Of a stretch of 33,194 nucleotides of DNA, positions 23,517-31,879 are shown one piece after another (position 1 is the stretch's first letter; each line of letters starts with the position of its first letter). A model generated the notes under the pieces. The model did not search any database. It saw nothing but the letters and a program-made list of their open reading frames with translations, and had not been told where the DNA came from. The stretch is from Desulfovibrio sp. (GTDB taxonomy: Bacteria > Desulfobacterota > Desulfovibrionia > Desulfovibrionales > Desulfovibrionaceae), in NCBI GenBank assembly GCA_017450275.1, contig JAFSVD010000051.1:1-33194 (forward strand), read 5' to 3'. The translations under genes were made by a program, and so were the position numbers.

Positions 23517-25853
23517 CTACGACGCTTTGGGTTCACAACACAGGGGAAGAAGAGAGAGTGCGCACGGTATTTCAACAAGCAATCCAAAGAAAATCACTTC
23601 CCCCATGGCAGCGAGCGAGGGATGATGGGCGATTGCCAACAGTCCCATACCAGTCAATGTCGTCAGCGTTGAGACCCAAACCGCCCGCTCAACACCCAAG
23701 GAGACACCTGCCGACAAATCGTGGGTTACCATGATCCCATGATCGCACGATAGCCCCAAAACCAGAGGCATGGCAGCAAGCCCTGCCATGCTGAGCGCAT
23801 GGCCACTCACGGCAAAGGCAAAGACTATGCTTAACAGCGAACAGAGAGGGGGAAGAGCACTGAGAAGTGCTTGCCAAATATTGCGAAAGGAGAAAAAAAG
23901 CAGACAAAAACAGCAAAACCAGGCAAGCGGAACCAAGTACACTTCTTGGGCAAAATGCGTACGCATCAAGGCCTCAAAACGCCCAGGCACAAGTTCCAAG
24001 GTCCAGTCAGAGGCGGCACGGGGAATCTCAACGGACGCATCCGGAAAGACCCCACTCTGCCACCGAGTCTCAGTCTGCGTGAGCAAACGATCGAGAAGAT
24101 CTCCAAGGCCAGCCAGCCTGAACTGCTCCTCGTCGATGAGACACGGCTGACTGCTTGTGCTTGCCAAAAATGGGGCAAAGGCACTGCCTTTCAATCCAGC
24201 CTCGTCTGCCAGCCTCGCAAGGGCTTCTGCCAGTTCTCTCGCATGGCGTGCCATACAGCGCTGCCACCTGGCACAATTGTCCGCACGCTCTTCAGCCGAT
24301 ATCCACAGATCCGCAAGAGATACTATCGATACCGTGGGATTCTCCCTGCGCACCATAGCCACCAATTCCCGCGTCTTCGCGAGAACATCCTCCTTCGTCT
24401 CCCCTTGCACAAGAAGCATCGGGCGCTCGGCAATGCCCCATAGGCTTCTGAGCTTCTGCGCGTTTTCAGCAAAAAGCGCACTGTCAGCACCCAATGTTTG
24501 TGGGGACACATCAATGCGCAGTGTTGTCCAAAGCCCTGCTATGGCGAGAGCGAGAAACACAACACAGCCAAGAACAGCCCAGGGCTTGGGAACCATGGGA
24601 ACACAACACTGTTTATGCTCAAAATTTCTGGGACTCGCAAACCAAGGAAGAACAGGCAAAAGCGTTACAGCCAAACAAAAACCCAGCACCAGCGTGCCCA
24701 AGGAAAAAAGCGCGATCTGCCGTATCGCCGGAATGCCCGAGGCAAGCAGCACACAAAAGCCCGAGGCATTGACCAAAAAACCCTGAAAAAGCGGTTTGCC
24801 AATATGGGCAAGGGCATGAACGCCCCCTGCCCGGAGGGCGAAATGGGCGTGCACCGCATAGTCTTCACACACCCCTAACATAGAGGCACCAAAGCCGACG
24901 GCCAGAGCAGAGACAAGAGGCACACAGAGCGCCATCATGCCAAGGGAAACACTGGCCGCAACAAGGGGCACCATCACCAGCCAAAGGGCTCCCAAGGATC
25001 GAACAAAGAGCAGATACACCAAGGAAAAACCAATGACCGACCAAAGGACAATGCGTTCACTGTCCTGGTGTATGACATGACGATTGTGGGCACTGTAGAG
25101 TGTGCCCCCGGTCATCGTGACAGTAATGCCCTTGGGAAGAGAGGCTCTCAGAGAAGCACGAAGATGCTCTACCAAGGCCACGGCCTTTTCCACATCCTTG
25201 AGGGAAAAACGCGCAGTCAAGACCATGAGCAGATGGCGACGGTCGGAAGAGACAGGATAGCCCAAGGCGGGATCAGGAAGCGGAATATGCTGGGTGTTGG
25301 GAAGCCGTGCAAGAAGCGGAAAACGCAAACCCAGAGGATCGGCAACAAGCCATTCAGCCGCATAGCCTGTTCCCAAAAGACTGGAAAGCGTTCGAACAAG
25401 ACCTTTGGCTGTCTCTGCCTGAACGCTTGGATCAGCCAAAAATTGCTCGACACGCTTTTCCATCGATGCGTCAAAATAGGAGGGCACAAGGCGCATAAAG
25501 GCTTCTGGATCGGGCAAGGATGGCCGAACAACGTGAGCAAGATCGGGTGGAAGATGGGCGGCAATGGCATCGGCTCCCTGTGCCATGGCAAGAAGCTGTT
25601 CTTCCAAATCCCCATTGCCATCGCTTTCAAGATCAAGAAGGATGGTTTTTGCCTGAAAGGCAAAAGCATCGCTCATACGGTGGAGTTCTCTGTCCTTGTC
25701 CGGAAAAAACGACGCAATGCCGGTATCTGTTCGCATCCATTGGAGAGCCCCAAGAGAAAGACACCACAAAACAAGCACAAGGATGCATGCAATGCATTTG
25801 TGCCGGCGCAGCACAGCGTTTATGCGAAGAAGCAAGGAATCGGCCATACGCAT
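23517..25853 (-). CDS. MMPL/RND-type exporter
   Basis: The 778-residue inner-membrane protein has the duplicated RND layout. The first half has a membrane helix at about 19-40, a periplasmic domain of about 200 residues, and a helix bundle with the RND-like GVCEDYAVHAHFAL motif. The second half has another N-terminal helix (WAVLGCVVFLALAIAGLW), a second periplasmic domain, and a C-terminal bundle with LGLSCDHGIMVTHDL and TLTTLTGMGLLAIAHHPSL. The two acidic D/H-containing motifs are the usual proton-relay sites. Proteins of this size and type are the predicted exporters of aryl-polyene and similar acyl-chain clusters. Start at 25853 or 25847; neither has a clear ribosome site, and coupling to the AMP-ligase stop 4 bases upstream is likely. 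Confidence 0.88.
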   Translation of the reverse strand: MRMADSLLLRINAVLRRHKCIACILVLVLWCLSLGALQWMRTDTGIASFFPDKDRELHRMSDAFAFQAKTILLDLESDGNGDLEEQLLAMAQGADAIAAHLPPDLAHVVRPSLPDPEAFMRLVPSYFDASMEKRVEQFLADPSVQAETAKGLVRTLSSLLGTGYAAEWLVADPLGLRFPLLARLPNTQHIPLPDPALGYPVSSDRRHLLMVLTARFSLKDVEKAVALVEHLRASLRASLPKGITVTMTGGTLYSAHNRHVIHQDSERIVLWSVIGFSLVYLLFVRSLGALWLVMVPLVAASVSLGMMALCVPLVSALAVGFGASMLGVCEDYAVHAHFALRAGGVHALAHIGKPLFQGFLVNASGFCVLLASGIPAIRQIALFSLGTLVLGFCLAVTLLPVLPWFASPRNFEHKQCCVPMVPKPWAVLGCVVFLALAIAGLWTTLRIDVSPQTLGADSALFAENAQKLRSLWGIAERPMLLVQGETKEDVLAKTRELVAMVRRENPTVSIVSLADLWISAEERADNCARWQRCMARHARELAEALARLADEAGLKGSAFAPFLASTSSQPCLIDEEQFRLAGLGDLLDRLLTQTETRWQSGVFPDASVEIPRAASDWTLELVPGRFEALMRTHFAQEVYLVPLAWFCCFCLLFFSFRNIWQALLSALPPLCSLLSIVFAFAVSGHALSMAGLAAMPLVLGLSCDHGIMVTHDLSAGVSLGVERAVWVSTLTTLTGMGLLAIAHHPSLAAMGEVIFFGLLVEIPCALSLLPLCCEPKAS

Positions 25854-25856
25854 ATA

Positions 25857-27077
25857 TTACGGTTTGGACGACCAATCCCGCAGTTTTCCCATGGCATTTC
25901 TCGGTGCCTTCGCACCAAGGGTATAGCTTGCGGGACGCTCAACTGGTGTTAAATGGGTTTTGGCAAAACAACGGACACGTTCGAGCAGATGCTGATCCGT
26001 CGGATCCTCTGGTACGATGAAGGCTTTGAGGCGAAAGCCTTCATCAGGGCGCATAAGGCGAACGAGACACTGCCTGACCCCTTTGCAGCCTTCTAAAACA
26101 GTCGCAATACACCGTGGAAAAACATTGATGCCAGCCACCTGCACAGCCCTATCCATCCGCTCCAAAAGACGCATATGCCGATCATCCTGAAAGGCAATGC
26201 CGTCCATAAGAGCACAAGGCAAGACCGCTCCTGCTTGGGACACCCTGACAAGTCCATCCCCGCTTCGCAGGACATGGGGCAAGAGCGTAAAGGGGTCTGC
26301 AGACGAGGTGCGAACACAGACAGCCCCGGTTTCTGACGATCCAACAAATTCAAGGACGTGGCACCCTCTCTTGCCCAATTCCTGAAAAGTCTTGCCTGGC
26401 AAAGGGGCTGTTGACGAGACAATGGTCAAAGAAGCGAGGGATTGCCGACCTATTGTCCAGGAACGCAGGTACACCAATTTGTCCAAAAGAAGCGGTATAG
26501 CAATGAGCAAATCAGCATCGTCGATGGCCGCATCGACAATGGTTGGAAGCGCAGCCAGCATTGTTCCGGGAATACCCAGCGTCTTTGGGAGCATGAGGCC
26601 AAAGGTAAAGCCAAAAAGGTGATGGAGAGGCACCGTGACCAGAGCCTTTGTCGCATGCGCAACAAGCGGAGCTATACTCGCGAGTTCAAGACGAAGCTCT
26701 TCCTCCGTATGGGTGCAGGCTTTCGGGGTGCCAGTAGAGCCTGAGGTAAAAAAGGTGAGCGTTCGACAACGCTGCCATTGGACAAAGACGTCCCGGGCAA
26801 AGTCAAGACAGGGTGCCAAACGCGAGGGGTATGCAACTTCTACCTGAAACATCGCCTGCGCATCGCGGTAGACGCCTTGCAAAACCGCATCCGAAACCCC
26901 GCACGCATCCCAGCTGCCGTTGGCAAAAATTGGCCAGGCAATCGAAGCCAGGGGATCCTTCGCCCGAAGCTGTGTGGATGCCATCGAAAACACAATCTTT
27001 GCCACAGTGTCAACGTCGAGAGATGCTACGGCGTCTATTGGCCACGCCTGCCCTGCCTTGATCACACCATCTTCCAT
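25857..27077 (-). CDS. AMP-dependent acyl/aryl ligase
   Basis: ANL-superfamily adenylating enzyme of 406 residues, shorter than typical acyl-CoA synthetases and similar in size to the AMP-ligases of APE-like clusters. It has the phosphate loop TSGSTGTPK (111-119), FVGSSETGAVCV (motif A5), RMDRAVQVAGINVFPR (hinge region) and the C-terminal NAMGKL with catalytic Lys398. It probably activates a carboxylic acid starter (aryl or fatty) for loading on the acyl carrier protein. The ATG at 27077 has AGGAG 5 bases upstream and is preferred over a TTG at 27095. It heads the GC-rich AMP-ligase, exporter, dehydratase, MOSC block, just downstream of the AT-rich insert. Confidence 0.88.
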   Translation of the reverse strand: MEDGVIKAGQAWPIDAVASLDVDTVAKIVFSMASTQLRAKDPLASIAWPIFANGSWDACGVSDAVLQGVYRDAQAMFQVEVAYPSRLAPCLDFARDVFVQWQRCRTLTFFTSGSTGTPKACTHTEEELRLELASIAPLVAHATKALVTVPLHHLFGFTFGLMLPKTLGIPGTMLAALPTIVDAAIDDADLLIAIPLLLDKLVYLRSWTIGRQSLASLTIVSSTAPLPGKTFQELGKRGCHVLEFVGSSETGAVCVRTSSADPFTLLPHVLRSGDGLVRVSQAGAVLPCALMDGIAFQDDRHMRLLERMDRAVQVAGINVFPRCIATVLEGCKGVRQCLVRLMRPDEGFRLKAFIVPEDPTDQHLLERVRCFAKTHLTPVERPASYTLGAKAPRNAMGKLRDWSSKP

Positions 27078-27177
27078 CCAATCTCCTACGCACAAGAGTT
27101 CGCCGCATGCACATGGCTCTTTTCAAGGGAAGGAGCCTGCACACACAGCCAAACAGCACTCAACGCGTGATAAAATA

Positions 27178-27549
27178 TTATTTCATAAGACGAAGCATTT
27201 TAGGATTGCTAATTTTAATCTGTAAATGCTTATTGTAAACTTCTATTTTACCAGTAGCACAAACTCTTTTCTTATTCAGTGTTGTAATATTTCCTAGACG
27301 ATCTTCAATGTATTGTAGATCATTATCCCAAATAAGAAATCCGATATCTTCACGCGGATACGTATTACCTATATTTAACATTGTTCTTCCACGTAATTTA
27401 GCAACTTCAGCTACAGTTCCGCACACCATAACATCTTCACCAATATAAAATGGTGCTTTTATAGACTCAATAGTATTCGCAGCACTTGGAGAATCTACAA
27501 AAGCAAAAAACATAGACATTACTATAGCCAAGAAAATATTTTTTCCCAT
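27178..27549 (-). CDS. Exported OB-fold protein, 123 aa
   Basis: The product begins with a signal peptide (MGKNIFLAIVMSMFFAFVDSPSAA, likely cut near residue 24). The mature domain has the OB-fold pattern VMVCGTVAEV, GRTMLNIGNTYPREDIGFLIWD, and KRVCATGKIEVYNKHLQIKISNP. This resembles small exported nucleic-acid-binding-type OB domains found alone or with nucleases. Two cysteines (VCGTV and RVCAT) could be paired. It is AT-rich, unlike the flanking biosynthetic genes, and lies 38 bases downstream of the AAA/PD-(D/E)XK gene, so the two may be cotranscribed. The ribosome site is weak. Binding partner unknown. Confidence 0.75.
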   Translation of the reverse strand: MGKNIFLAIVMSMFFAFVDSPSAANTIESIKAPFYIGEDVMVCGTVAEVAKLRGRTMLNIGNTYPREDIGFLIWDNDLQYIEDRLGNITTLNKKRVCATGKIEVYNKHLQIKISNPKMLRLMK

Positions 27550-27587
27550 TTTTTATCAACCAACAAGTTAGAGTTTTTAAAATCATA

Positions 27588-29297
27588 CTAACTCTTTTTT
27601 TTCGGAATAGGATTATCCCAATTAATATCAATTTCCTTCCCACCACAGATTAGCACATCTTTTCCTTTAAATGCAAATCCATATACATAAATATTATCTG
27701 ATGAAATATTCCTTGCATAAAGCTCACATATATATTTCTTTTCATGTATTTGCAAAAGTGCATTAGCGCATGTATCTTCAAGACTTTTTTCTTCATCTAC
27801 ATCTAAAGTCTTAAACTCAATGACAATTCCATGATCTCTAGGCTTATTTGGAATCATAATAATATCAAATCGACCATATCCACTTTCTCTATTGGAATAA
27901 ATATCAAATCGATCCTTACAATCAACAGTCAATCCCAAGACGAATCCATGGTAAAAACTCTCAGGCTCTTTTCCCTTAACATCAAAAAAGCTAAATGTTT
28001 TCATTGCTATTTCATTGAAATATTTATTCATTTCCTTGACATTATTAGAAAATAGTGACAAACAAAAAGAATTTGTATTTACACTATCATTGTTAAACCA
28101 AGTCGATACAAGCTTGTTTATAATAAAATTGACTTCATGATTTGTTAGTGTAATTTCATAATCCTCAGTAGAAGGATCAAAGGAAAGTGGCTTCACATAA
28201 CCAGCAGCCAAAAGCAAACTCCAAATAGCAGACCGATTCATATATAATTGTGAAAATACAACTTGTTCATCTAATTTCGTTGTAATAGACTCTCCTTGAA
28301 GCAATGTTCCTATTTGATCCTTTATCTCAATAGTACCTTTGGCGATAAGCTCACTCAGAATAGCATTGGAACTTGTTTGAGCCCAATAGGCAGCTAATAT
28401 TTTCTCTTCAAGATATTTCGTAATAGACCAAGGATTATACATTGACTTTTGCTTTCCAAAAATAAAACCATCATACCAGTATTTTACACCATCTTTATCT
28501 GCTAATCCATACTCTTCCATTGCTTCTAAAACTTCTTGTTCTGTAAAACCAAAACAGTTAGAGTAATGATTGCTTGTTATCGTTACAACATTACAATTAT
28601 TCATATCTGAAAAAATTGATTCTTGAGCAATACGAGTTATCCCTGTTATTAACCCATTTCCAAGCCATTGGTTTGTTTTAAACGTTGAGTTGAAAAATCC
28701 CCTCATAAAGATCATGAGTTTATCCCAATAGCCATGTATCCAAGCTTCTTGCATTGGTGCATCGTATTCATCAAGAAGAATAATAGGTAATTTTTTTGAT
28801 TGGTTCGCTAAATATCGAGCGAGATGCCGTAGAGCTACCTTCGAAGTTGCATCAGACATAGACAGACGAACAGACGCAAATTGTTCTTTTTCTGTATCTG
28901 ATAAAGAGTCAAAATCAATATACTGCCTAAATTGATTATATATAGTCACTATTGCATCATTGAACAAGTCAATTGTCTCTTCATAATTGTCACATTTTAT
29001 ATCTGCAAATGAAAGTGAAATAACAGGAATTGTCCCTTGAAGTCTACGTATCTCTTTATTTTTCCAAACAATAAGACCATCAAAAAGATCACTTCTATTA
29101 GCAAATTCTCTAGAAAAGAAGCTTCTTACAGTATCCAATATTAACGTTTTACCAAAACGTCTTGGCCGTGTTATCAATGTGACTCGTTTTGCTGAATTCC
29201 ACCATTCATCAATAAAATGTGTTTTATCAACATAGAATAAGTTGTTCTCTCTAATATATGAAAAATTTTGCTCACCAGAAGCCAGTCTGCGTTTCAT
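27588..29297 (-). CDS. AAA-ATPase-like / PD-(D/E)XK nuclease-like protein
   Basis: A 569-residue protein of the predicted AAA-ATPase family fused to a PD-(D/E)XK domain. It has the N-terminal FYVDKTHFIDEWW, a Walker A-like loop RPRRFGKT (44-51), and Walker B IILLDEYDAP (172-181). Conserved FFNSTFKTN, ITGITR, FGFTEQEV and WYDGF follow, along with NPWSI. A C-terminal nuclease-like core has GYGRFDIIM (Asp478) and IVIEFK (Glu494, Lys496), then a QIHEKKY helix. The family is widespread and expanded in anaerobes; its function is not established, though roles in defence or DNA processing are often suggested. All catalytic residues look intact. It is AT-rich, separated from the upstream KS gene by a terminator, and has a paralogue at 31880-33194 sharing most motifs. 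Confidence 0.88.
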   Translation of the reverse strand: MKRRLASGEQNFSYIRENNLFYVDKTHFIDEWWNSAKRVTLITRPRRFGKTLILDTVRSFFSREFANRSDLFDGLIVWKNKEIRRLQGTIPVISLSFADIKCDNYEETIDLFNDAIVTIYNQFRQYIDFDSLSDTEKEQFASVRLSMSDATSKVALRHLARYLANQSKKLPIILLDEYDAPMQEAWIHGYWDKLMIFMRGFFNSTFKTNQWLGNGLITGITRIAQESIFSDMNNCNVVTITSNHYSNCFGFTEQEVLEAMEEYGLADKDGVKYWYDGFIFGKQKSMYNPWSITKYLEEKILAAYWAQTSSNAILSELIAKGTIEIKDQIGTLLQGESITTKLDEQVVFSQLYMNRSAIWSLLLAAGYVKPLSFDPSTEDYEITLTNHEVNFIINKLVSTWFNNDSVNTNSFCLSLFSNNVKEMNKYFNEIAMKTFSFFDVKGKEPESFYHGFVLGLTVDCKDRFDIYSNRESGYGRFDIIMIPNKPRDHGIVIEFKTLDVDEEKSLEDTCANALLQIHEKKYICELYARNISSDNIYVYGFAFKGKDVLICGGKEIDINWDNPIPKKKS

Positions 29298-29318
29298 ACT
29301 TAAAATACCTGTGATTAA

Positions 29319-29346
29319 AAAATAGCATATAAAAAATACAACTCAA
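29319..29346 (-). promoter_or_regulatory. Candidate promoter of the AAA/PD-(D/E)XK gene
   Basis: TTGAGT (29341-29346, minus strand), 16 bases, then TATTTT (29319-29324), 22 bases upstream of the ATG. It lies after the terminator of the ACP-KS-KS unit, which would otherwise leave the gene without transcription. AT-rich context makes chance matches likely. Confidence 0.35.
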
Positions 29347-29383
29347 ATCATAATACCTGAATCTTTCTGCCGTAATAACGGAT

Positions 29384-29429
29384 AAAAAAAGGAGTCCTAC
29401 TTGGTTTTGTGCCAAATAGACCTCCTTTT
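29384..29429 (-). terminator. Terminator of the ACP-KS-KS unit
   Basis: On the minus strand AAAAGGAG (29429-29422) pairs with CTCCTTTT (29394-29387), with a second inner stem TTGG/CCAA, and the arm continues as a seven-base T-run. It lies about 60 bases beyond the second KS gene and before the AT-rich AAA gene. Confidence 0.8.
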
Positions 29430-29491
29430 CTGTCGTTTTGATCTCTCTTGAATAACACTATCAACAAAGACAAGGATGGCAACGTTTCCAC

Positions 29492-30379
29492 TCATGCCAT
29501 TGAGGAAAAACTTCTGCATCCCCTCTCCACGCTCACCACGGCATAGCGACCGCTATTGGCATCCCACCCTATACAGTCGATTGCATTGCCTGCTGTCTGC
29601 TCTTGCAAAAGGGCAAGCATGGTGTCGAGTGCCTGGTTTACGGGGCTGTGCCCAAACGAAGCCGCATTATCAACAGCGCCTTCCATCCCAAGGCCTGTGG
29701 CAAAAAGCAAAGGAGCCGAACAGGTTTTGTCAAAACGCACGGAAAGCCTTGGTGCATCGGCTCTTGCTGGAACCAAGCAAAAAAACGCTGCTCCCTCGGA
29801 TTGCGGATAGCTGGGAGACTGTATGTTGGGACACAAAGCAGTAAAACGGGGATCGATTTCATCAACAGCGCCGACCAAAACCCTCTCTCCCCTCCCCGTC
29901 CCCAGATAGCTGCAGGCATAGCTCAATGCCCCGGCAAAGGAAAGGGAAAACTGGGAAATGGTGATCAACGATCCCTGGATGCCCAAAAGCATGCTGACCA
30001 GACCAGCGCCTATATTGGTGACAGCATGGGAAAAGGCCGTAGGCGAGGCAAGACGAGCGCCATTGTCCACAATGGAATCCATGAAATCGAGATTCATGGC
30101 AACACTGCCATACGCTGTACCAAGAAAGAGCGCGGTATTGGCCAAATCATCCTGCCAGCCAGCCTGCGTGATGGCATCCATTGCTGCCAAGGTCGCCATG
30201 CGGGCATAGCGAGGAATACGCCGCAGCGTTTTTGCCGAAAGCAGACTTGTTAGTCGCGAACAATCCGGAGGAGGGGGGGATTTGGGCAAGGGATTTCGTG
30301 TCAATAGCTGCCTGCATCCACCAAGCGTATGAACCAATCCCAAGCCGACAACAGATGCCTGTACTCTTGTATCACACAT
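29492..30379 (-). CDS. Ketosynthase-like protein lacking active-site cysteine (chain-length-factor type)
   Basis: The 295-residue product aligns without gaps to the active-site region of the upstream KS (NIGAGLVSMLLGIQGSLITI...). The catalytic cysteine is replaced by Ser145 (SQFSLSFAGAL), and no NAHGT or KGGTGH histidine motifs follow. It is about 100 residues shorter than a full ketosynthase. In aryl-polyene systems an intact KS (ApeO) pairs with such an inactive partner (ApeC), which sets chain length; this is the likely role. The ATG at 30379 has AGGA 6 bases upstream and overlaps the KS stop by 8 bases, so the two subunits are translationally coupled. The longer frame to 30490 is inside the KS gene. 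Confidence 0.82.
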   Translation of the reverse strand: MCDTRVQASVVGLGLVHTLGGCRQLLTRNPLPKSPPPPDCSRLTSLLSAKTLRRIPRYARMATLAAMDAITQAGWQDDLANTALFLGTAYGSVAMNLDFMDSIVDNGARLASPTAFSHAVTNIGAGLVSMLLGIQGSLITISQFSLSFAGALSYACSYLGTGRGERVLVGAVDEIDPRFTALCPNIQSPSYPQSEGAAFFCLVPARADAPRLSVRFDKTCSAPLLFATGLGMEGAVDNAASFGHSPVNQALDTMLALLQEQTAGNAIDCIGWDANSGRYAVVSVERGCRSFSSMA

Positions 30380-31541
30380 AGGGAGTCCTTTTGAAAACAA
30401 GAGCGGCATTGCCACCGCCAAAGCCAAGCGACGTTGAGATGGCGTACTCTTTTGTGATGACCGTATCCCTTGTTGTTGGTTCAAGGCCAATCTCAGGATC
30501 GACCTCGGAAAAGCCCAGGGTTTTGGGCAGAAAACCGTGTTGAAGGGCTGTGAGCGTCAACACCGCTTCCAAGGCTCCGGCGGCTCCGAGGGTGTGCCCT
30601 GTCCCCCCCTTGGAAGCCCACACAGGGACTCCTGGAAGCAGTGCCAAAAGGGTGCGTCCCTCAACGCGGTCGTTTTCCCGTGTTGCCGTTCCATGGGCAT
30701 TGACAAAAGCCACATCCTTGGCCGAAATCCCCGATTGGCTCAGTGCCATGCTGACCGCTTTCCGCAGTCCCCGCCCATCGGGATGGGGAGCCGTGATATG
30801 GTAGGCATCAGAGGCCTGCCCAAAGCCCGTAATCAGCCCCAGAATCGGCGCATGGCGTTTTTTGGCATGCTCGAAGCGTTCCAGAACAAGCGCCGCAGCA
30901 CCTTCTCCGAGATTGAGACCCAAACGATTGCGGTCAAAGGGCTTGCAGGCCTCCTTGGAGACAATGCCCAAGCGAGCAAAACCGGTGTGGGGTACAAAGC
31001 CAATCGCATCAGCCCCACCGCACAAGGCCCATTCGCCCTGGCCTGAACACAAAAAATCACAGGCTATGCCCAGCGCATCAGCACCTGAGGTGCAGGCATC
31101 TGTCACTGTCAGACGAGGACCGCTTGTCTCGACATCGAGGTTTAGGGCGATATTCGAGACAAAATACGCATCACGGTCGTTGGGAGACGGAATGGATTCG
31201 CCCTTTTTGTGTGCCGCATAGGTCGTAAAAAAATGCAGGGCGCTGCCAGCTGTTGTGCCAAAAACCACTGCAGCATCGCCCATTTTCCCCATGCCTGCCT
31301 GCTTCAAGGCCTCTTTGGCAACAGACGAGGCCAAAGCCATGGTGTCCAAGGCAGAATCCTGCCGTCTGCCACCAAAACAGCTGTCCGGCAGCATAAAAAA
31401 GGGATACGGCAGCATGCGGGCATCAGGAAGAGTGCCATGGAAACGATTGCGTACGCTCGCAAGGCCATAGAGGGCAGAAGAGGGAGAAGATCCTGCTGCG
31501 CACAGACAGCTCATTCCCGTAACAGCAATATTCATACTCAC
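30372..31541 (-). CDS. Beta-ketoacyl-ACP synthase (FabF/ApeO type)
   Basis: The 389-residue condensing enzyme has the complete triad: Cys150 in TVTDACTSGADAL, His283 in NAHGTATREND and His316 in KGGTGHTLGAAGALEA (with Lys311). It carries the usual C-terminal FGFGGGNAALVF-type glycine motif (LGFGGGNAAL). It would perform decarboxylative condensation of malonyl-ACP with an acyl-ACP. It lies between the ACP and the inactive KS partner, with four-base (GTGA) overlap to the ACP stop and 8-base overlap to the next gene. The start is GTG at 31541, or the ATG at 31535 two codons later. It is more likely part of an APE-like pathway than housekeeping FabF because of its partner and neighbours. Confidence 0.9.
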   Translation of the reverse strand: MSMNIAVTGMSCLCAAGSSPSSALYGLASVRNRFHGTLPDARMLPYPFFMLPDSCFGGRRQDSALDTMALASSVAKEALKQAGMGKMGDAAVVFGTTAGSALHFFTTYAAHKKGESIPSPNDRDAYFVSNIALNLDVETSGPRLTVTDACTSGADALGIACDFLCSGQGEWALCGGADAIGFVPHTGFARLGIVSKEACKPFDRNRLGLNLGEGAAALVLERFEHAKKRHAPILGLITGFGQASDAYHITAPHPDGRGLRKAVSMALSQSGISAKDVAFVNAHGTATRENDRVEGRTLLALLPGVPVWASKGGTGHTLGAAGALEAVLTLTALQHGFLPKTLGFSEVDPEIGLEPTTRDTVITKEYAISTSLGFGGGNAALVFKRTPYV

Positions 31542-31804
31542 GCCATGTGATCCGCAATATAGGCAACAAGACTCCCAAACGTGCCAAAGGCGCGCTGGGC
31601 TTCATCGGCATTGGGAATCGAGACGCCAAACTCCTTTTCAACGGTTGTCACAAGTTCAACCGCATCCAGGGAATCCAAGCCAAGCCCCTCTTCCTTGTCG
31701 AAAAGACGGGTATCAGCCGAAATCGCATCGCTTGAAACGTCTTCAAGCCGCAAATCGGCAATCATGGCTTCCTTTAAGCGAAGAGCAATGCTTTCATTTG
31801 TCAT
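31538..31804 (-). CDS. Acyl carrier protein
   Basis: An 88-residue acidic protein with the 4'-phosphopantetheine attachment motif LGLDSLDAVEL (Ser45) and the helix pattern of ACPs (VTTVEKEFGVSIPNAD). It carries the growing chain for the adjoining ketosynthase pair. APE clusters usually encode two ACPs; only one is seen here. The stop overlaps the KS start by four bases. A 26-base palindrome lies just upstream and contains the only GAGAGG-like ribosome site, 15 bases from the ATG. Confidence 0.9.
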   Translation of the reverse strand: MTNESIALRLKEAMIADLRLEDVSSDAISADTRLFDKEEGLGLDSLDAVELVTTVEKEFGVSIPNADEAQRAFGTFGSLVAYIADHMA

Positions 31805-31818
31805 ACTACTTTCGGCGC

Positions 31819-31844
31819 CCTCTCTCAGGCTTGCCTGTGAGAGG
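31819..31844. repeat. 26-bp near-perfect palindrome upstream of ACP gene
   Basis: CCTCTCTCAGGC (31819-31830) and GCCTGTGAGAGG (31833-31844) match at 11 of 12 positions around two bases. No T-run follows on the minus strand. It lies between the AAA gene and the ACP start and could be a dimeric regulator site or an mRNA hairpin hiding the ACP ribosome site. Confidence 0.55.
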
Positions 31845-31879
31845 AATCGCCTCTAACCTGCCTTTTTTTCAAGAAGATA

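Larger units (their letters stand above)
27130..29383. other. AT-rich segment separating two biosynthetic blocks
   Basis: Base composition changes sharply: AT-rich from about 27165 to 29383, GC-richer on both sides. It carries the OB-fold and AAA/PD-(D/E)XK genes, and ends at a terminator that closes the ACP-KS-KS unit. No transposase, integrase, terminal inverted repeat or clear target duplication was seen, so this is called a composition island, not a defined mobile element. Confidence 0.55.

Noticed and set aside
27566-27601. Hairpin AGTTAG/CTAACT followed by a T-run on the plus strand at the end of the AAA gene
   Set aside because: The T-run lies inside the AAA coding sequence and would terminate plus-strand transcripts, but no plus-strand gene is present.
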